Assembly (NCBI GenBank): GCA_902582345.1
Contig: CACHRU010000006.1
Coordinates: 1 to 52,113 of the forward strand
DNA: 52,113 nt
Source of the DNA: an uncultured Pelagibacteraceae bacterium
GTDB lineage: Bacteria; Pseudomonadota; Alphaproteobacteria; Pelagibacterales; Pelagibacteraceae
Reading direction: 5' to 3'
Shown here: positions 8,246 through 16,650 of the stretch, one piece after another
Position numbering within the stretch: the first letter of the stretch is position 1
Layout of the letters: each line of letters opens with the position of its first letter
Notes under the pieces: generated by a model
The model's input: the letters and a program-made list of their open reading frames with translations, nothing else
Databases searched by the model: none
What the model was told of the DNA's origin: nothing
Made by a program: the position numbers and the translations under genes

Positions 8246-9950
8246 TTTTTTTCTGTTTGTGTCTTATTATTTTAAAATTTAATTGTTTCTGTTTAATTTG
8301 ACTCATTAAATTTGTAAAGCTTTTTAAATCCTTTATCTGAATATCAAAAGAAAACTTTAAAAAGTCATTTTTTCTTTTTAAAAGTTCAACATTTATAATA
8401 TTGCTACCGTTCAACCCTATTAACGTACTTACTTCCCCTAAAACACCGGGTTTGTGAGGTAGATCTATCACTATTGTAGATGAATACATTTTATCTTCAT
8501 TTGTGATATTTTTATTCATTCTTCCCTCCCAATATTTTCTTATTGCCGATCTTGCTTTTCCAGTTTTAGTAGAGGAAAGCCAATGCATAGAAGGGGAAAC
8601 TTTTTTAGAGGTAATTATTTTTACCATATCGCCATTTTTAAGGGGGTGCTGTAAAGATAGCTCTCTTCCATTTACATAAGTTCCAATTGCTGTATCACCT
8701 ATTTTAGTATGAACAGCATATGCAAAATCAATTGAGCTCGCATCTTTTGGAAGTTTTATTACAGCTCCTTTAGGTGTAAAACAAAAAACATTATCTTGGA
8801 ACATTTGCATTTTAGTGAACTCATAATAATGTTCAGGATTATTGCCGGCTTCTAAAATTTCAACCAAGTCTCTTAACCAATCGTATTCTTTCCAAGAAAG
8901 ATCTGAAAACTTTTCGGAGGACTTATATTTCCAATGTGATGCTATACCTCTTTCAGCAAATTCATGCATTTCATAAGTTCTTATTTGCACTTCAATTCTT
9001 TGTTTTTTTGGACCAATAAGTGAAGTATGAATTGATTTATAATTATTTATTTTAGGTGTTGAAATATAATCTTTAAATTTCCCAGGAACAGTTGAGTAGT
9101 GACTATGCAAAATACCTAAAGTTTTATAGCAATCCTCAACACTTTCGACTATAATTCTAAATCCAACAATATCTGTCAATTGTTCTAAAGAAATTTTCTT
9201 CTTTTGAATTTTGCGCCATATTGAAAATGGTCTTTTTTCTCTTCCCGCAATTTTGACTTTAACACCTTTTTCGGAAAGTAAACTTATTAATTCCTTTGAA
9301 ATTATATTAAAATTATCCTCTCTATTATTTTTTATAAATTTAAGTCTTTCTAAAATAAGATTTCTCGCTTTATTATTTAATACACCAAAAGATAAATCTT
9401 CTAGTTCATCTCTAATTCTATTCATACCCATTCTATCGGATAATGGTGCATAGATTTCCATTGTTTCTTTTGCTATTTTTCTCTTTTTGTCTTCAGATTT
9501 AAAACCATTTATTGTTCTCATATTATGTAATCTATCAGCTATTTTTACCAGAAGAACTCGAATATCTTTGGATGTTGCTAAAATAAGTTTCCTAAAATTT
9601 TCTGCTTTATTATTTTCTATTGCTTTATTTTCTAGAGCAGAAATTTTGGTGACCCCATCCACTAAATCTGCGACCTCTTTACCAAACTCTTTCAAAACTA
9701 TGTCATAAGTAGCGTTAGTATCTTCTATTGTATCGTGTAAGAGTCCAGTTGTGATTGTTGCGCTATCTAATTTTAGTTCAGAAAGTATGTTTGCAACAGC
9801 GACAGGATGTATTACAAAAGGATCACCGGACTTTCTTTTTTGGTTTTTATGTGCATCTAATGCAAATTTGAAAGCTTTGTTCAAAGCGTCATAATTTAGA
9901 AATTTATTATATGATTTTACTTTATTAATCAGTTCTTCATTATTTATCAT
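8202..9950 (-). CDS. spoT: Compact bifunctional (p)ppGpp synthetase/hydrolase (RelA/SpoT family)
   Basis: Stringent-response enzyme, 582 residues, shorter than the usual 700-750. The HD hydrolase domain is intact (H48, H72-D73 in GLLHDTIEDT, D139 in IADRLHNMR). The synthetase domain (about 235-345) has GREKRPFSIWRKI, DIVGFRIIV, YKSIHTS and EVQIRTYEMHE. A TGS domain follows (about 388-450) and a C-terminal ACT domain begins near 491 (STIVIDLPHKPGVLGEVS). The helical and zinc-finger region normally between TGS and ACT is nearly all missing. It overlaps folK by 4 bases. Alphaproteobacteria usually have a single bifunctional enzyme of this family, which fits both active sites here. Confidence 0.94.
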   Translation of the reverse strand: MINNEELINKVKSYNKFLNYDALNKAFKFALDAHKNQKRKSGDPFVIHPVAVANILSELKLDSATITTGLLHDTIEDTNATYDIVLKEFGKEVADLVDGVTKISALENKAIENNKAENFRKLILATSKDIRVLLVKIADRLHNMRTINGFKSEDKKRKIAKETMEIYAPLSDRMGMNRIRDELEDLSFGVLNNKARNLILERLKFIKNNREDNFNIISKELISLLSEKGVKVKIAGREKRPFSIWRKIQKKKISLEQLTDIVGFRIIVESVEDCYKTLGILHSHYSTVPGKFKDYISTPKINNYKSIHTSLIGPKKQRIEVQIRTYEMHEFAERGIASHWKYKSSEKFSDLSWKEYDWLRDLVEILEAGNNPEHYYEFTKMQMFQDNVFCFTPKGAVIKLPKDASSIDFAYAVHTKIGDTAIGTYVNGRELSLQHPLKNGDMVKIITSKKVSPSMHWLSSTKTGKARSAIRKYWEGRMNKNITNEDKMYSSTIVIDLPHKPGVLGEVSTLIGLNGSNIINVELLKRKNDFLKFSFDIQIKDLKSFTNLMSQIKQKQLNFKIIRHKQKKNALLQRILKNFKRD

Positions 9951-10462
9951 AATTCTAATATAACACTTTCTTTTATTCTTGTAATCTCATTCCTTTTGGT
10001 TGGAGTTAAGTTTTTGATTAAAATATCAATTTTTAGATTATTTACAGGATGTTTCCAGTCAGGACATATTTCATATAATGGCATTAAAACGAAATTTCTC
10101 TCATGAGTTCTTGGATGTGGCAATGTCAATAATTTTGTATTTGTAATCATTGATTTAAAATCAATAATATCAATATCTAAAGTTCTTGGCTCATTATTGA
10201 GAGTAACCACACGGTCCATCTTTTTTTCAACCAAATTCATTAATTTTAAAAGCTCAATAGGGCTACCTAAAAAATCTATTTTAACAGCTATATTAATAAA
10301 TTTAGGTAGTTTTTTGTTTGGATAAGATGGTGTTTCATAAAACCTTGAAACTTTTAAGATTTTAAGTTTTTTATTTTCTAGTAACTTTAATGATCTTCGG
10401 ATATTTTCAAATCTATCTCCAAATTTTGAATTTAAATTCGATCCAATGCTTAAATAAATCAT
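9947..10462 (-). CDS. folK: 2-amino-4-hydroxy-6-hydroxymethyldihydropteridine pyrophosphokinase
   Basis: Pyrophosphorylates 6-hydroxymethyl-7,8-dihydropterin in folate synthesis. It has 171 residues. HPPK signatures are [18 protein letters not shown] at the start, [12 protein letters not shown] with the magnesium-binding aspartates, and [16 protein letters not shown]. It overlaps smpB and spoT by 4 bases each. In many relatives rpoZ lies between this region and the spoT homolog; here it does not. Confidence 0.95.
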   Translation of the reverse strand: MIYLSIGSNLNSKFGDRFENIRRSLKLLENKKLKILKVSRFYETPSYPNKKLPKFINIAVKIDFLGSPIELLKLMNLVEKKMDRVVTLNNEPRTLDIDIIDFKSMITNTKLLTLPHPRTHERNFVLMPLYEICPDWKHPVNNLKIDILIKNLTPTKRNEITRIKESVILEL

Positions 10463-10932
10463 CTATTTTTTCTATTAAAAATTTTAGCTTTTTCTCTTTG
10501 CCAGTCTCGCTTTTTTTTAACCAATCTTTTATCAAATAATTTTTTTCCTTTTGCAACAGCTATATTTATTTTTGCCTTCCCTTTAACAAAATACATTTTA
10601 GTTGGGACTAAAGTTAACCCCTCTTGTCTTACTCTCCCTATAAGTTTATTAATTTCTTTTTTATTGAGTAATAATTTTCTATCTTCTCTTGGATTGTGAT
10701 TGTTGTAACTTGATTGTCTATAAAGAGGGATATGAGAATTTACTAAAAAAATTTCTCCATTTTTATCAATTGCATATGAGTCAGCTATGCTAGCTTTCCC
10801 ATCTCTTAATGATTTTACTTCTGAACCTTTTAAAACAATTCCTGCTTCTATTAATTCTAATAAATAATAGTTAAAACTTGCTTTTCGATTTAAACAAATT
10901 ATTTTTTGACCAGGGGATGTTCTCTTTTTCAT
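10459..10932 (-). CDS. smpB: SsrA-binding protein SmpB
   Basis: Binds tmRNA and brings it to stalled ribosomes for trans-translation. It has 157 residues, standard length. Conserved segments are [48 protein letters not shown] and the basic C-terminal tail [12 protein letters not shown]. Its ATG shares one base with the dapA stop (TAATG type) and its end overlaps folK by 4 bases. The dapA-smpB pairing is common in alphaproteobacteria. Confidence 0.97.
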   Translation of the reverse strand: MKKRTSPGQKIICLNRKASFNYYLLELIEAGIVLKGSEVKSLRDGKASIADSYAIDKNGEIFLVNSHIPLYRQSSYNNHNPREDRKLLLNKKEINKLIGRVRQEGLTLVPTKMYFVKGKAKINIAVAKGKKLFDKRLVKKKRDWQREKAKIFNRKNR

Positions 10933-11813
10933 TAAAGTAATTTGGCACTTTTTAAAGCATTTTCAATTATTACTTTTGTTTCTTTTCTGACCTTTACAAG
11001 AGGTAATCTCACATCATCAGATGCAAGCTTAAGTAATGAAGCTGCATATTTTACTGGAGACGGATTACTTTCTATAAATAAAGCTTTATGTAGTGGAGAT
11101 AACTTTTTAAAAATTTCTTCGGCTTTTTTAATTGAATCTTTTGTATTAGTTAACGATTGATTTTGAAAATCAGAACATAATTTTGCAGCTATGTTTGCTG
11201 TAACACTTATACAGCCTACACCACCACGTTTATTAAACTCTAAAGCATTGTCATCTTCTCCAGTAAGCTGAATAAATTCTTTTCCCATTGCTTTTTTTTG
11301 AAGATCTACTCTATCAAGATTTCCTGTTGCATCTTTAACGCCCTTAATATTTTTCAGTTCATATAATTTTGCCATTGTATCTACGGACATATCAATTACA
11401 GATCTTGATGGTATATTGTAAATTATAATTGGAATACCAACTTTATCATTAATTGATTTATAATGTTCGTATAACCCCTCTTGTGTAGGTTTGTTATAAT
11501 AAGGTGTTACAATTAATAAACCATCAGCACCTGAGTTTTCGGCATGTTTTGAAAGTTCAATAGCCTCGCTCGTTGAATTAGAACCTGTACCTGCAATTAC
11601 AGGAATTTTACCTTTACATTCTTTTACAGCAATTTCGATTACTTTTTTATGTTCATTATGAGATAAAGTTGGGGACTCTCCAGTTGTACCAGCTGGTACA
11701 ACGCCATTTGTACCATTTTTGAGATGATGGTGTAATATTTCGGTATAATTACTTTCATCTAATTTATCATCTTTAAAAGGTGTTATTAATGCTACGATTG
11801 AACCTTTGAACAT
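10932..11813 (-). CDS. dapA: 4-hydroxy-tetrahydrodipicolinate synthase
   Basis: Condenses pyruvate with aspartate semialdehyde, the first committed step of lysine/diaminopimelate biosynthesis. It has 293 residues. Key sites are the TT of GTTGESPTL (42-50), Y132 in IIYNIPSRS, and the Schiff-base lysine K160 in GVKDATGNL. It is the first gene of the ten-gene minus-strand run that ends with recO, and is divergent from slt across only 33 bases. Confidence 0.97.
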   Translation of the reverse strand: MFKGSIVALITPFKDDKLDESNYTEILHHHLKNGTNGVVPAGTTGESPTLSHNEHKKVIEIAVKECKGKIPVIAGTGSNSTSEAIELSKHAENSGADGLLIVTPYYNKPTQEGLYEHYKSINDKVGIPIIIYNIPSRSVIDMSVDTMAKLYELKNIKGVKDATGNLDRVDLQKKAMGKEFIQLTGEDDNALEFNKRGGVGCISVTANIAAKLCSDFQNQSLTNTKDSIKKAEEIFKKLSPLHKALFIESNPSPVKYAASLLKLASDDVRLPLVKVRKETKVIIENALKSAKLL

Positions 11814-11824
11814 AAATCAATATA

Positions 11825-11840
11825 AGATTATTTATAATCT
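11825..11840. repeat. Short inverted repeat in the dapA/slt divergent gap
   Basis: AGATTAT-TT-ATAATCT, a 7-base perfect inverted repeat with a 2-base centre, occupies half of the 33-base gap between two divergent genes. It includes a plus-strand TATAAT (11833-11838). It could be an operator or simply a chance AT-rich dyad. Confidence 0.35.
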
Positions 11841-11846
11841 ATTTTT

Positions 11847-14090
11847 ATGCTTATTCGATTAATTAGTCTAGCTATTTTATTACTATTAATAGATGTAAAT
11901 CTCATTGCTTTAGCTGATAATAATTTCATACTGCCTAAAGACAAACCTTCTGTTTTTAAAAAAATTGAAAAAACTAAAACATCCAATAAAAATTTGATAC
12001 CCCAATCAAAACCAATTATTAAAACTGAGACGACTACTAAGAAAAAAGAAGAAATTATAGAAAAAACAAAAGAGTTAGACAAAACAGTACAAAAGGTAGA
12101 AAAAAAAGTTAAAATTGATGGTTTCGTTTTACCTAAAAAAAAACCCAAAACTATCAAGAAAGTAACCGCCTCGGTCAAAAAATCAAAATTTCTAAGTCAA
12201 AAAGACTTTGAAAGAGCAAAGGCAGCCTTTAGTCAGATTAAATCAGGTAAGATGATTACGGGGTATAAAACTTCCGAAAAAATAAAAGATAAAGATTTTA
12301 AATTATTTGTCCAATGGCTTTACTTGATGAAAAGCTCGAACAACGCGACATTTTCAACGTATGAAACTTTTATAAAAGATAATATGGATTTTCCTAGAAT
12401 TGGAAGATTGCAGTATTTAGCTGAACAGAAGATTTATCTTAAAAATTCTTCACCTAAAAATATTATAAAATGGTTTGAAGAATTTCCACCAGTTAGTGGT
12501 ACTGGAAAAATCAAATTAGGTGAAGCGTATTTTGATCTAAAAGATTTAAATAGTTCAAAAACATTAATAAAAGAAGGTTGGATAAGTGCAGATTTAAGTA
12601 AGAGTGAGCTAAGATTTTATCGAAAAAAATTTAAATCAATTTTAGATAGTGAAGATCATATTAAAAGAGCAGATTACCTAGCTTGGAATAAAAAATATTG
12701 GGATCTTAAGAGAATGCTTGTTTATTTACCTTCAGATTTTAAAGCTTTATATAATGCTAGACAAATATTAATGAGTAATTCATATGGAGTTGATAATGCT
12801 ATTGCGAAAGTTCCAGATAGATTTAAAAAAGATATAGGTCTGGAATACGATAGATTAAAATGGAGAAACAGAAGAGGTAGATTAGAATCCTCCCTTCAAA
12901 TTCTGTACGATAATTCAAATAGAACCGAGGAAGAATTAGTAAGGGCAGACCTGTGGTGGAAACAAAGAGAAAGTATAGTTAGGAGTTTAATTTATAAAAA
13001 AAGATATAAGACCGCTTATAAGGTATCAAGTGAACACTCTCTTTCTTCTGGGCCGGAGTTTGCAGAAGCTGAATGGTTAGCTGGATGGATAGCGCATTCA
13101 TTTTTAAAATCACAAGAATACGCTATAAATCATTTTCTTAATTTTTATGATAATGTAAGTTATCCAATAAGTTTAGCACGCGGTGCCTACTGGTTGGGAA
13201 AATCATATCAAAAGACAGGTAATATAAAAAAAGCTGAGGAATATTTTAAAGAAGGTTCAAAGTTTTTAACAACGTATTATGGTCAACTTTGTTTTAAAGA
13301 AATCAATTATGAGGGAGAATTTACCTTAAAAGAGGATGCAACTTATTCTAAAGAATATGAAAAAGAATTTTTAAAAAATAAACTTGTTCGGATAGTAAAA
13401 ATTTTAAAAGAACTTGATCACACAAAATATTCAAAAGACGTACTTAAACACCTTGCAAGTCAAAATATTGAAGAAGGAAGTGAAGTATTGGCAGCTAAAT
13501 TGGCAACTGAAATAGAAAGATATGATTTTGCCATCCAAATCTCTAAGAAAGCTTCTTACGAAAAAAGATTTTATTTAAAATATAATTATCCAATCATTTC
13601 AACACCAAGAGAAATTAATAATAAATCTATGCCCCCTAGCGAAATGATACACGCAATTATAAGGCAAGAGAGTGAATTTGATAGTAAGGCTAATAGTTAT
13701 GCTGGTGCTAGAGGCATGATGCAATTAATGAAATATACTGCAAAAATTGTAGCCAAACAAGCAAAGTTACCTTATAGCATCAGTGGATTAACCGAAGATC
13801 CAATTTATAATATCAAATTAGGTTCATATTATTTTGATGGTTTATTAACTGATTATAATGGAGTTTATCCTTTCGCAATAGCAGCTTACAACGCGGGTCC
13901 CAATAGAGTAAAAACTTGGAGAAGAGTTAATGGTGATCCAACTAAAAATCAATTAAGTTACATAGACTGGATTGAATTAATTAGGTTTAAAGAAACTAGG
14001 AATTATGTTCAAAGAGTTTTAGAAAATGTTAATGTTTATAAATATATGATCAGTAAGGAACCAGTTAAAATTGAAGGGTTTTTCAAATAA
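11847..14090 (+). CDS. slt: Soluble lytic murein transglycosylase (Slt70-like)
   Basis: Periplasmic peptidoglycan-cleaving lytic transglycosylase, 747 residues. An N-terminal signal peptide (about 1-23, ending LIALA) is followed by a Lys/Thr/Pro-rich linker (about 30-115), a long helical superhelix typical of Slt70, and a C-terminal SLT domain. The catalytic glutamate is E608 in IIRQESEFDSKANS, followed by AGARGMMQLM, then AIAAYNAGP and YVQRVLENVNVY. Its stop codon ends one base before the encoded CCA end of the convergent tRNA-Ser. The slt-dapA divergent pair is seen in other alphaproteobacteria. Confidence 0.94.
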   Translation: MLIRLISLAILLLLIDVNLIALADNNFILPKDKPSVFKKIEKTKTSNKNLIPQSKPIIKTETTTKKKEEIIEKTKELDKTVQKVEKKVKIDGFVLPKKKPKTIKKVTASVKKSKFLSQKDFERAKAAFSQIKSGKMITGYKTSEKIKDKDFKLFVQWLYLMKSSNNATFSTYETFIKDNMDFPRIGRLQYLAEQKIYLKNSSPKNIIKWFEEFPPVSGTGKIKLGEAYFDLKDLNSSKTLIKEGWISADLSKSELRFYRKKFKSILDSEDHIKRADYLAWNKKYWDLKRMLVYLPSDFKALYNARQILMSNSYGVDNAIAKVPDRFKKDIGLEYDRLKWRNRRGRLESSLQILYDNSNRTEEELVRADLWWKQRESIVRSLIYKKRYKTAYKVSSEHSLSSGPEFAEAEWLAGWIAHSFLKSQEYAINHFLNFYDNVSYPISLARGAYWLGKSYQKTGNIKKAEEYFKEGSKFLTTYYGQLCFKEINYEGEFTLKEDATYSKEYEKEFLKNKLVRIVKILKELDHTKYSKDVLKHLASQNIEEGSEVLAAKLATEIERYDFAIQISKKASYEKRFYLKYNYPIISTPREINNKSMPPSEMIHAIIRQESEFDSKANSYAGARGMMQLMKYTAKIVAKQAKLPYSISGLTEDPIYNIKLGSYYFDGLLTDYNGVYPFAIAAYNAGPNRVKTWRRVNGDPTKNQLSYIDWIELIRFKETRNYVQRVLENVNVYKYMISKEPVKIEGFFK

Positions 14091-14091
14091 C

Positions 14092-14183
14092 TGGCGGAAG
14101 AGGAGAGATTCGAACTCTCGGTACGATGTTACTCGTACGGTTAGTTAGCAACCAACTGGTTTCAACCGCTCACCCACTCTTCC
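14092..14183 (-). tRNA. tRNA-Ser (anticodon GCU)
   Basis: The minus strand folds as a class II tRNA. The acceptor stem pairs GGAAGAG (14177-14183) with CTCTTCC (14096-14102). The anticodon stem pairs GTTGG with CTAAC and encloses the loop TTGCTAA, giving anticodon GCU for Ser AGC/AGU. There is a long variable arm (CGTACGAG...CGTACC), and the T arm is GAGAG-TTCGAAT-CTCTC. The discriminator G and the CCA end are encoded (14092-14095). The 3' end lies one base from the slt stop. Confidence 0.97.
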
Positions 14184-14224
14184 GTATTACTAATGTTATT
14201 TAGTACTAATTATTAAATAATTAC

Positions 14225-14252
14225 CATATAAATCAATTAAAAAAATGGTCAA
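14225..14252 (-). promoter_or_regulatory. Putative promoter of tRNA-Ser
   Basis: On the minus strand TTGACC (14247-14252), a 16-base spacer and TATATG (14225-14230) lie about 40 bases upstream of the mature tRNA 5' end. The element abuts the rarD start codon. The -35 is good and the -10 is weak. Confidence 0.4.
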
Positions 14253-15125
14253 ATGAAGAAAAATTTATTTCAGGGATCTTTATATACTGTGGGTGCTTCT
14301 CTTTGGTGGGGTATCATAGGCGTAATTTATTTTAAATTTGTGTCATTTGCATCACCTATTGAACTAACCATACATAGAACGATATGGACAACATTGCTTT
14401 TGGTAATTACAACAACCTATTTTAGGAAATGGTCTGAGTTTAGAAAAATATTGAAATCATTTTCTACCTTAATCCTCTTATTTATAACGGGAATTTTAGT
14501 ATCTATAAATTGGTTTACTTGGTTGTATTCAATTTCAGTAAATAATATGCTTGATGCATCACTTGGTTATTACATTTTTCCAATTTTAAGTATTTTTTTA
14601 GGTAAAATATTTTTGAAAGAAGGTATAAACAAGAATAAAGCTATTGCTATTTTTCTTGTTTTTTTATCAATTATTTATTTGCTTATAGAGTTTAAGAATA
14701 TTCCATGGATTGGCTTGACAGTAGCAATCACATTTAGTTTATACACATTAATTAGAAAAAAAATAAATATTTCATCAGATATTGGATTGTTTTTTGAAAC
14801 TTTGTTTATATCACCTATTGCGTTAATTTTATTCAGTTATCTTGTTTTTAATAATACAAACATTTTTGGATTTGAAAATCCAGCATTGTCTTTATATCTA
14901 TTTTTTTCAGGGTTAATGACACTTGTTCCTCTTTTTATGTATATTAAAGGTTTTGAGTTAATAGGTATAGGGCCTGCAAGTATGATATTTTTTTTAACAC
15001 CTACAGCTCAATTCTTTTTAAGTATATTTTATCTTGATCAAACACTAGAAATAGAAAAATTAATAAGTTTTATATTTATATGGATTGCTGTAATAATTTA
15101 TCTTAATGAATTGCGTAAAGAATGA
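14253..15125 (+). CDS. rarD: RarD-type EamA-family transporter
   Basis: Ten-helix inner-membrane protein of the drug/metabolite transporter superfamily, 290 residues. It starts KNLFQGSLYTVGASLWWGIIGVIYFKF, typical of RarD proteins, and carries NWFTWLYSISVNNMLDASLGYY and a second EamA repeat with LVPLFMYIKGFELIGIGPASM. The substrate is not known; RarD was named from chloramphenicol sensitivity, but many homologs are metabolite exporters. Its last 28 bases overlap the convergent thiV 3' end. Confidence 0.85.
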   Translation: MKKNLFQGSLYTVGASLWWGIIGVIYFKFVSFASPIELTIHRTIWTTLLLVITTTYFRKWSEFRKILKSFSTLILLFITGILVSINWFTWLYSISVNNMLDASLGYYIFPILSIFLGKIFLKEGINKNKAIAIFLVFLSIIYLLIEFKNIPWIGLTVAITFSLYTLIRKKINISSDIGLFFETLFISPIALILFSYLVFNNTNIFGFENPALSLYLFFSGLMTLVPLFMYIKGFELIGIGPASMIFFLTPTAQFFLSIFYLDQTLEIEKLISFIFIWIAVIIYLNELRKE

Positions 15126-16549
15126 GCAAGAATTATAATTAAAGGTATAATTAAGGATAATAAAAAAGAAATAAAAAGCAAGTTTGTTCTTATAATAATT
15201 GAAAAATTATCAAAAGAAATTAAATTTCCAACTAGAATACTACTTTCAAAATTTTGACTAGGAAAAAATAATAAACCAATAATTAAACCAGAAATTATGG
15301 AATATGCTGCAAGTTTAGTATTTATATCTTTATTAAAAAAACCATAAAAAATTGTTACGACAGCAGCACAACAGAGAAGGTCAGCTAATAAAAATAAATA
15401 TAATATACTGTATCCTCTAGATGCTAAAATAAAAACTAAAAAACATATGAATAAGATTATTAAATTTGTTTTTTCCTTAATTTTTTCTCCTTTCATTTTT
15501 TTACTTATTTGATTTCCATTTACAATAAGTAAACTTGAAATAGCATTAATTAAAGTATCAATGGTACTTAATGTTAGTGACAGTGCTAAAACTAATAGCA
15601 TTATTACAACAAGTGAGCTTTTTTTGTTTAAAATCAAATCAAAAAAAGCGAGATCAGGAATTACTTTTGGATTTAATGAAAAGGATATTAAACCAGTATA
15701 CCCCATCCAAAAAACTATAAAAAAAATAATGACAAATGAATTAATTAAACTTTTTTTTAAAATTAAATTATTTTTTGCCGAAAAAATTCTTTGCCAATTA
15801 CCTTGATGAAATAAATTAGTGCAGGCCACTGCTATGAAAAAGGTTAAACCAGCTGTATAATTAGGTAAATAATTCTTATCAATTAATTCGGGTGAATTTT
15901 TTCTTATCATTTCAAAACTAGGTATATTTAAATTTCCTAATATTAATATTAGGGAAAATAAAATAATTCCTGCTATAAAAACAAACTGATATTTATCAGT
16001 AATAATTGAAAGTTTGAATCCACCTCTTAATATATAAAGTAAGCAAATCATTAGTGTTAATCCTGCTGTAATCCAAAGTGGAACTTTTGAAATATAGTTT
16101 AACAAAGAGGCAATAGCGGTTACTTCTGCTATTAAAAAGATTATCAAATAAAATAGCATTAAGAATAGACTTAACTTTAATATAGCTTTACCGAATCTTT
16201 TTTCTATGAATTCAGTCAATGTTAAACCATCAGGAAATTCTTTTCGAATTTTAGGGCCAAAATTGTAAAGAAATAGCATTGGGGTGGCCGCACCTAGTGC
16301 ATACCCTATCACAGCTCCTATACCTCCCCACGTAGCTGCAGAGGGAGGACCAAATAAGATCCAAGCACCTAGTGCAGAGGCTATTAAACTCGAAGTTAAT
16401 GAGAATATATTTTCATCTCTTCCACCAACAATATAATTTTTATTATTAGGTATTTTTTGAGTATTTAGATAGCCTAATCCAATAAAGAATAGACCAATTA
16501 AAATGGTGACGATTATTGATATTTGTATTGATAAATATTCTTTTTCCAT
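15098..16549 (-). CDS. thiV: Sodium:solute symporter under TPP riboswitch control (ThiV-type)
   Basis: Polytopic inner-membrane protein, 483 residues, about 13 hydrophobic segments, of the sodium:solute symporter superfamily. Signs are NYIVGGRDENIFSLTSSLIASALGAW near the N-terminus, GPPSAATWGGIGAVIGYALGA, and FPDGLTLTEFIEKRFG. The preceding TPP riboswitch ties it to thiamin. In SAR11 a symporter with this arrangement was named ThiV and proposed to import the thiamin pyrimidine precursor HMP; applying that here is inference from family plus riboswitch. The start ATG (16547-16549) is preceded by AGGGAG, which is also the 3' end of the riboswitch. Confidence 0.88.
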   Translation of the reverse strand: MEKEYLSIQISIIVTILIGLFFIGLGYLNTQKIPNNKNYIVGGRDENIFSLTSSLIASALGAWILFGPPSAATWGGIGAVIGYALGAATPMLFLYNFGPKIRKEFPDGLTLTEFIEKRFGKAILKLSLFLMLFYLIIFLIAEVTAIASLLNYISKVPLWITAGLTLMICLLYILRGGFKLSIITDKYQFVFIAGIILFSLILILGNLNIPSFEMIRKNSPELIDKNYLPNYTAGLTFFIAVACTNLFHQGNWQRIFSAKNNLILKKSLINSFVIIFFIVFWMGYTGLISFSLNPKVIPDLAFFDLILNKKSSLVVIMLLVLALSLTLSTIDTLINAISSLLIVNGNQISKKMKGEKIKEKTNLIILFICFLVFILASRGYSILYLFLLADLLCCAAVVTIFYGFFNKDINTKLAAYSIISGLIIGLLFFPSQNFESSILVGNLISFDNFSIIIRTNLLFISFLLSLIIPLIIILAHSLRNSLR

Positions 16550-16550
16550 A

Positions 16551-16613
16551 TCTCCCTTACTGAATTACCGGTCAGGTTCATCGGGTATAATCTCAGTCTC
16601 TCAGACACCCCGT
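16551..16613 (-). promoter_or_regulatory. TPP (THI-box) riboswitch, compact form
   Basis: The minus-strand sequence fills the thiV leader. It holds GGGGTG, then a minimal P3 hairpin (GTCT-GAG-AGAC), the core CTGAGA, ACCC pairing back to GGGG (P2), GAACCTGA, a P5 hairpin CTGA...TCAG around CCGGTAAT, and the closing AAGGGAGA. The final AGGGAG is the likely ribosome binding site, 5 or so bases before ATG, so ligand binding would most simply block translation initiation. P1 pairing is weak by eye. All THI-box landmarks occur in order. Confidence 0.93.
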
Positions 16614-16620
16614 TATTAAA

Positions 16621-16650
16621 TTTATACTACTATTTTAGGTAACAAGTCAA
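16621..16650 (-). promoter_or_regulatory. Probable sigma70 promoter of thiV, inside the umuC 3' end
   Basis: On the minus strand TTGACT (16645-16650), an 18-base spacer and TATAAA (16621-16626). The expected start of transcription, about 7 bases downstream (near 16614), coincides with the first base of the TPP riboswitch. The -10 overlaps the umuC stop codon. It closely resembles the umuD promoter (TTGACG-N18-TATAAA). Confidence 0.65.

Noticed and set aside
11828-12178. Open frame of 116 codons antisense to the slt start
   Set aside because: It is the reverse complement of the Lys-rich linker of slt, with Phe/Leu/Ile-rich content and no family similarity; slt itself is clearly coding.
15098-16549. 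Symporter as a proline or pantothenate carrier
   Set aside because: The superfamily alone would allow it, but the TPP riboswitch directly upstream points to a thiamin-related substrate.
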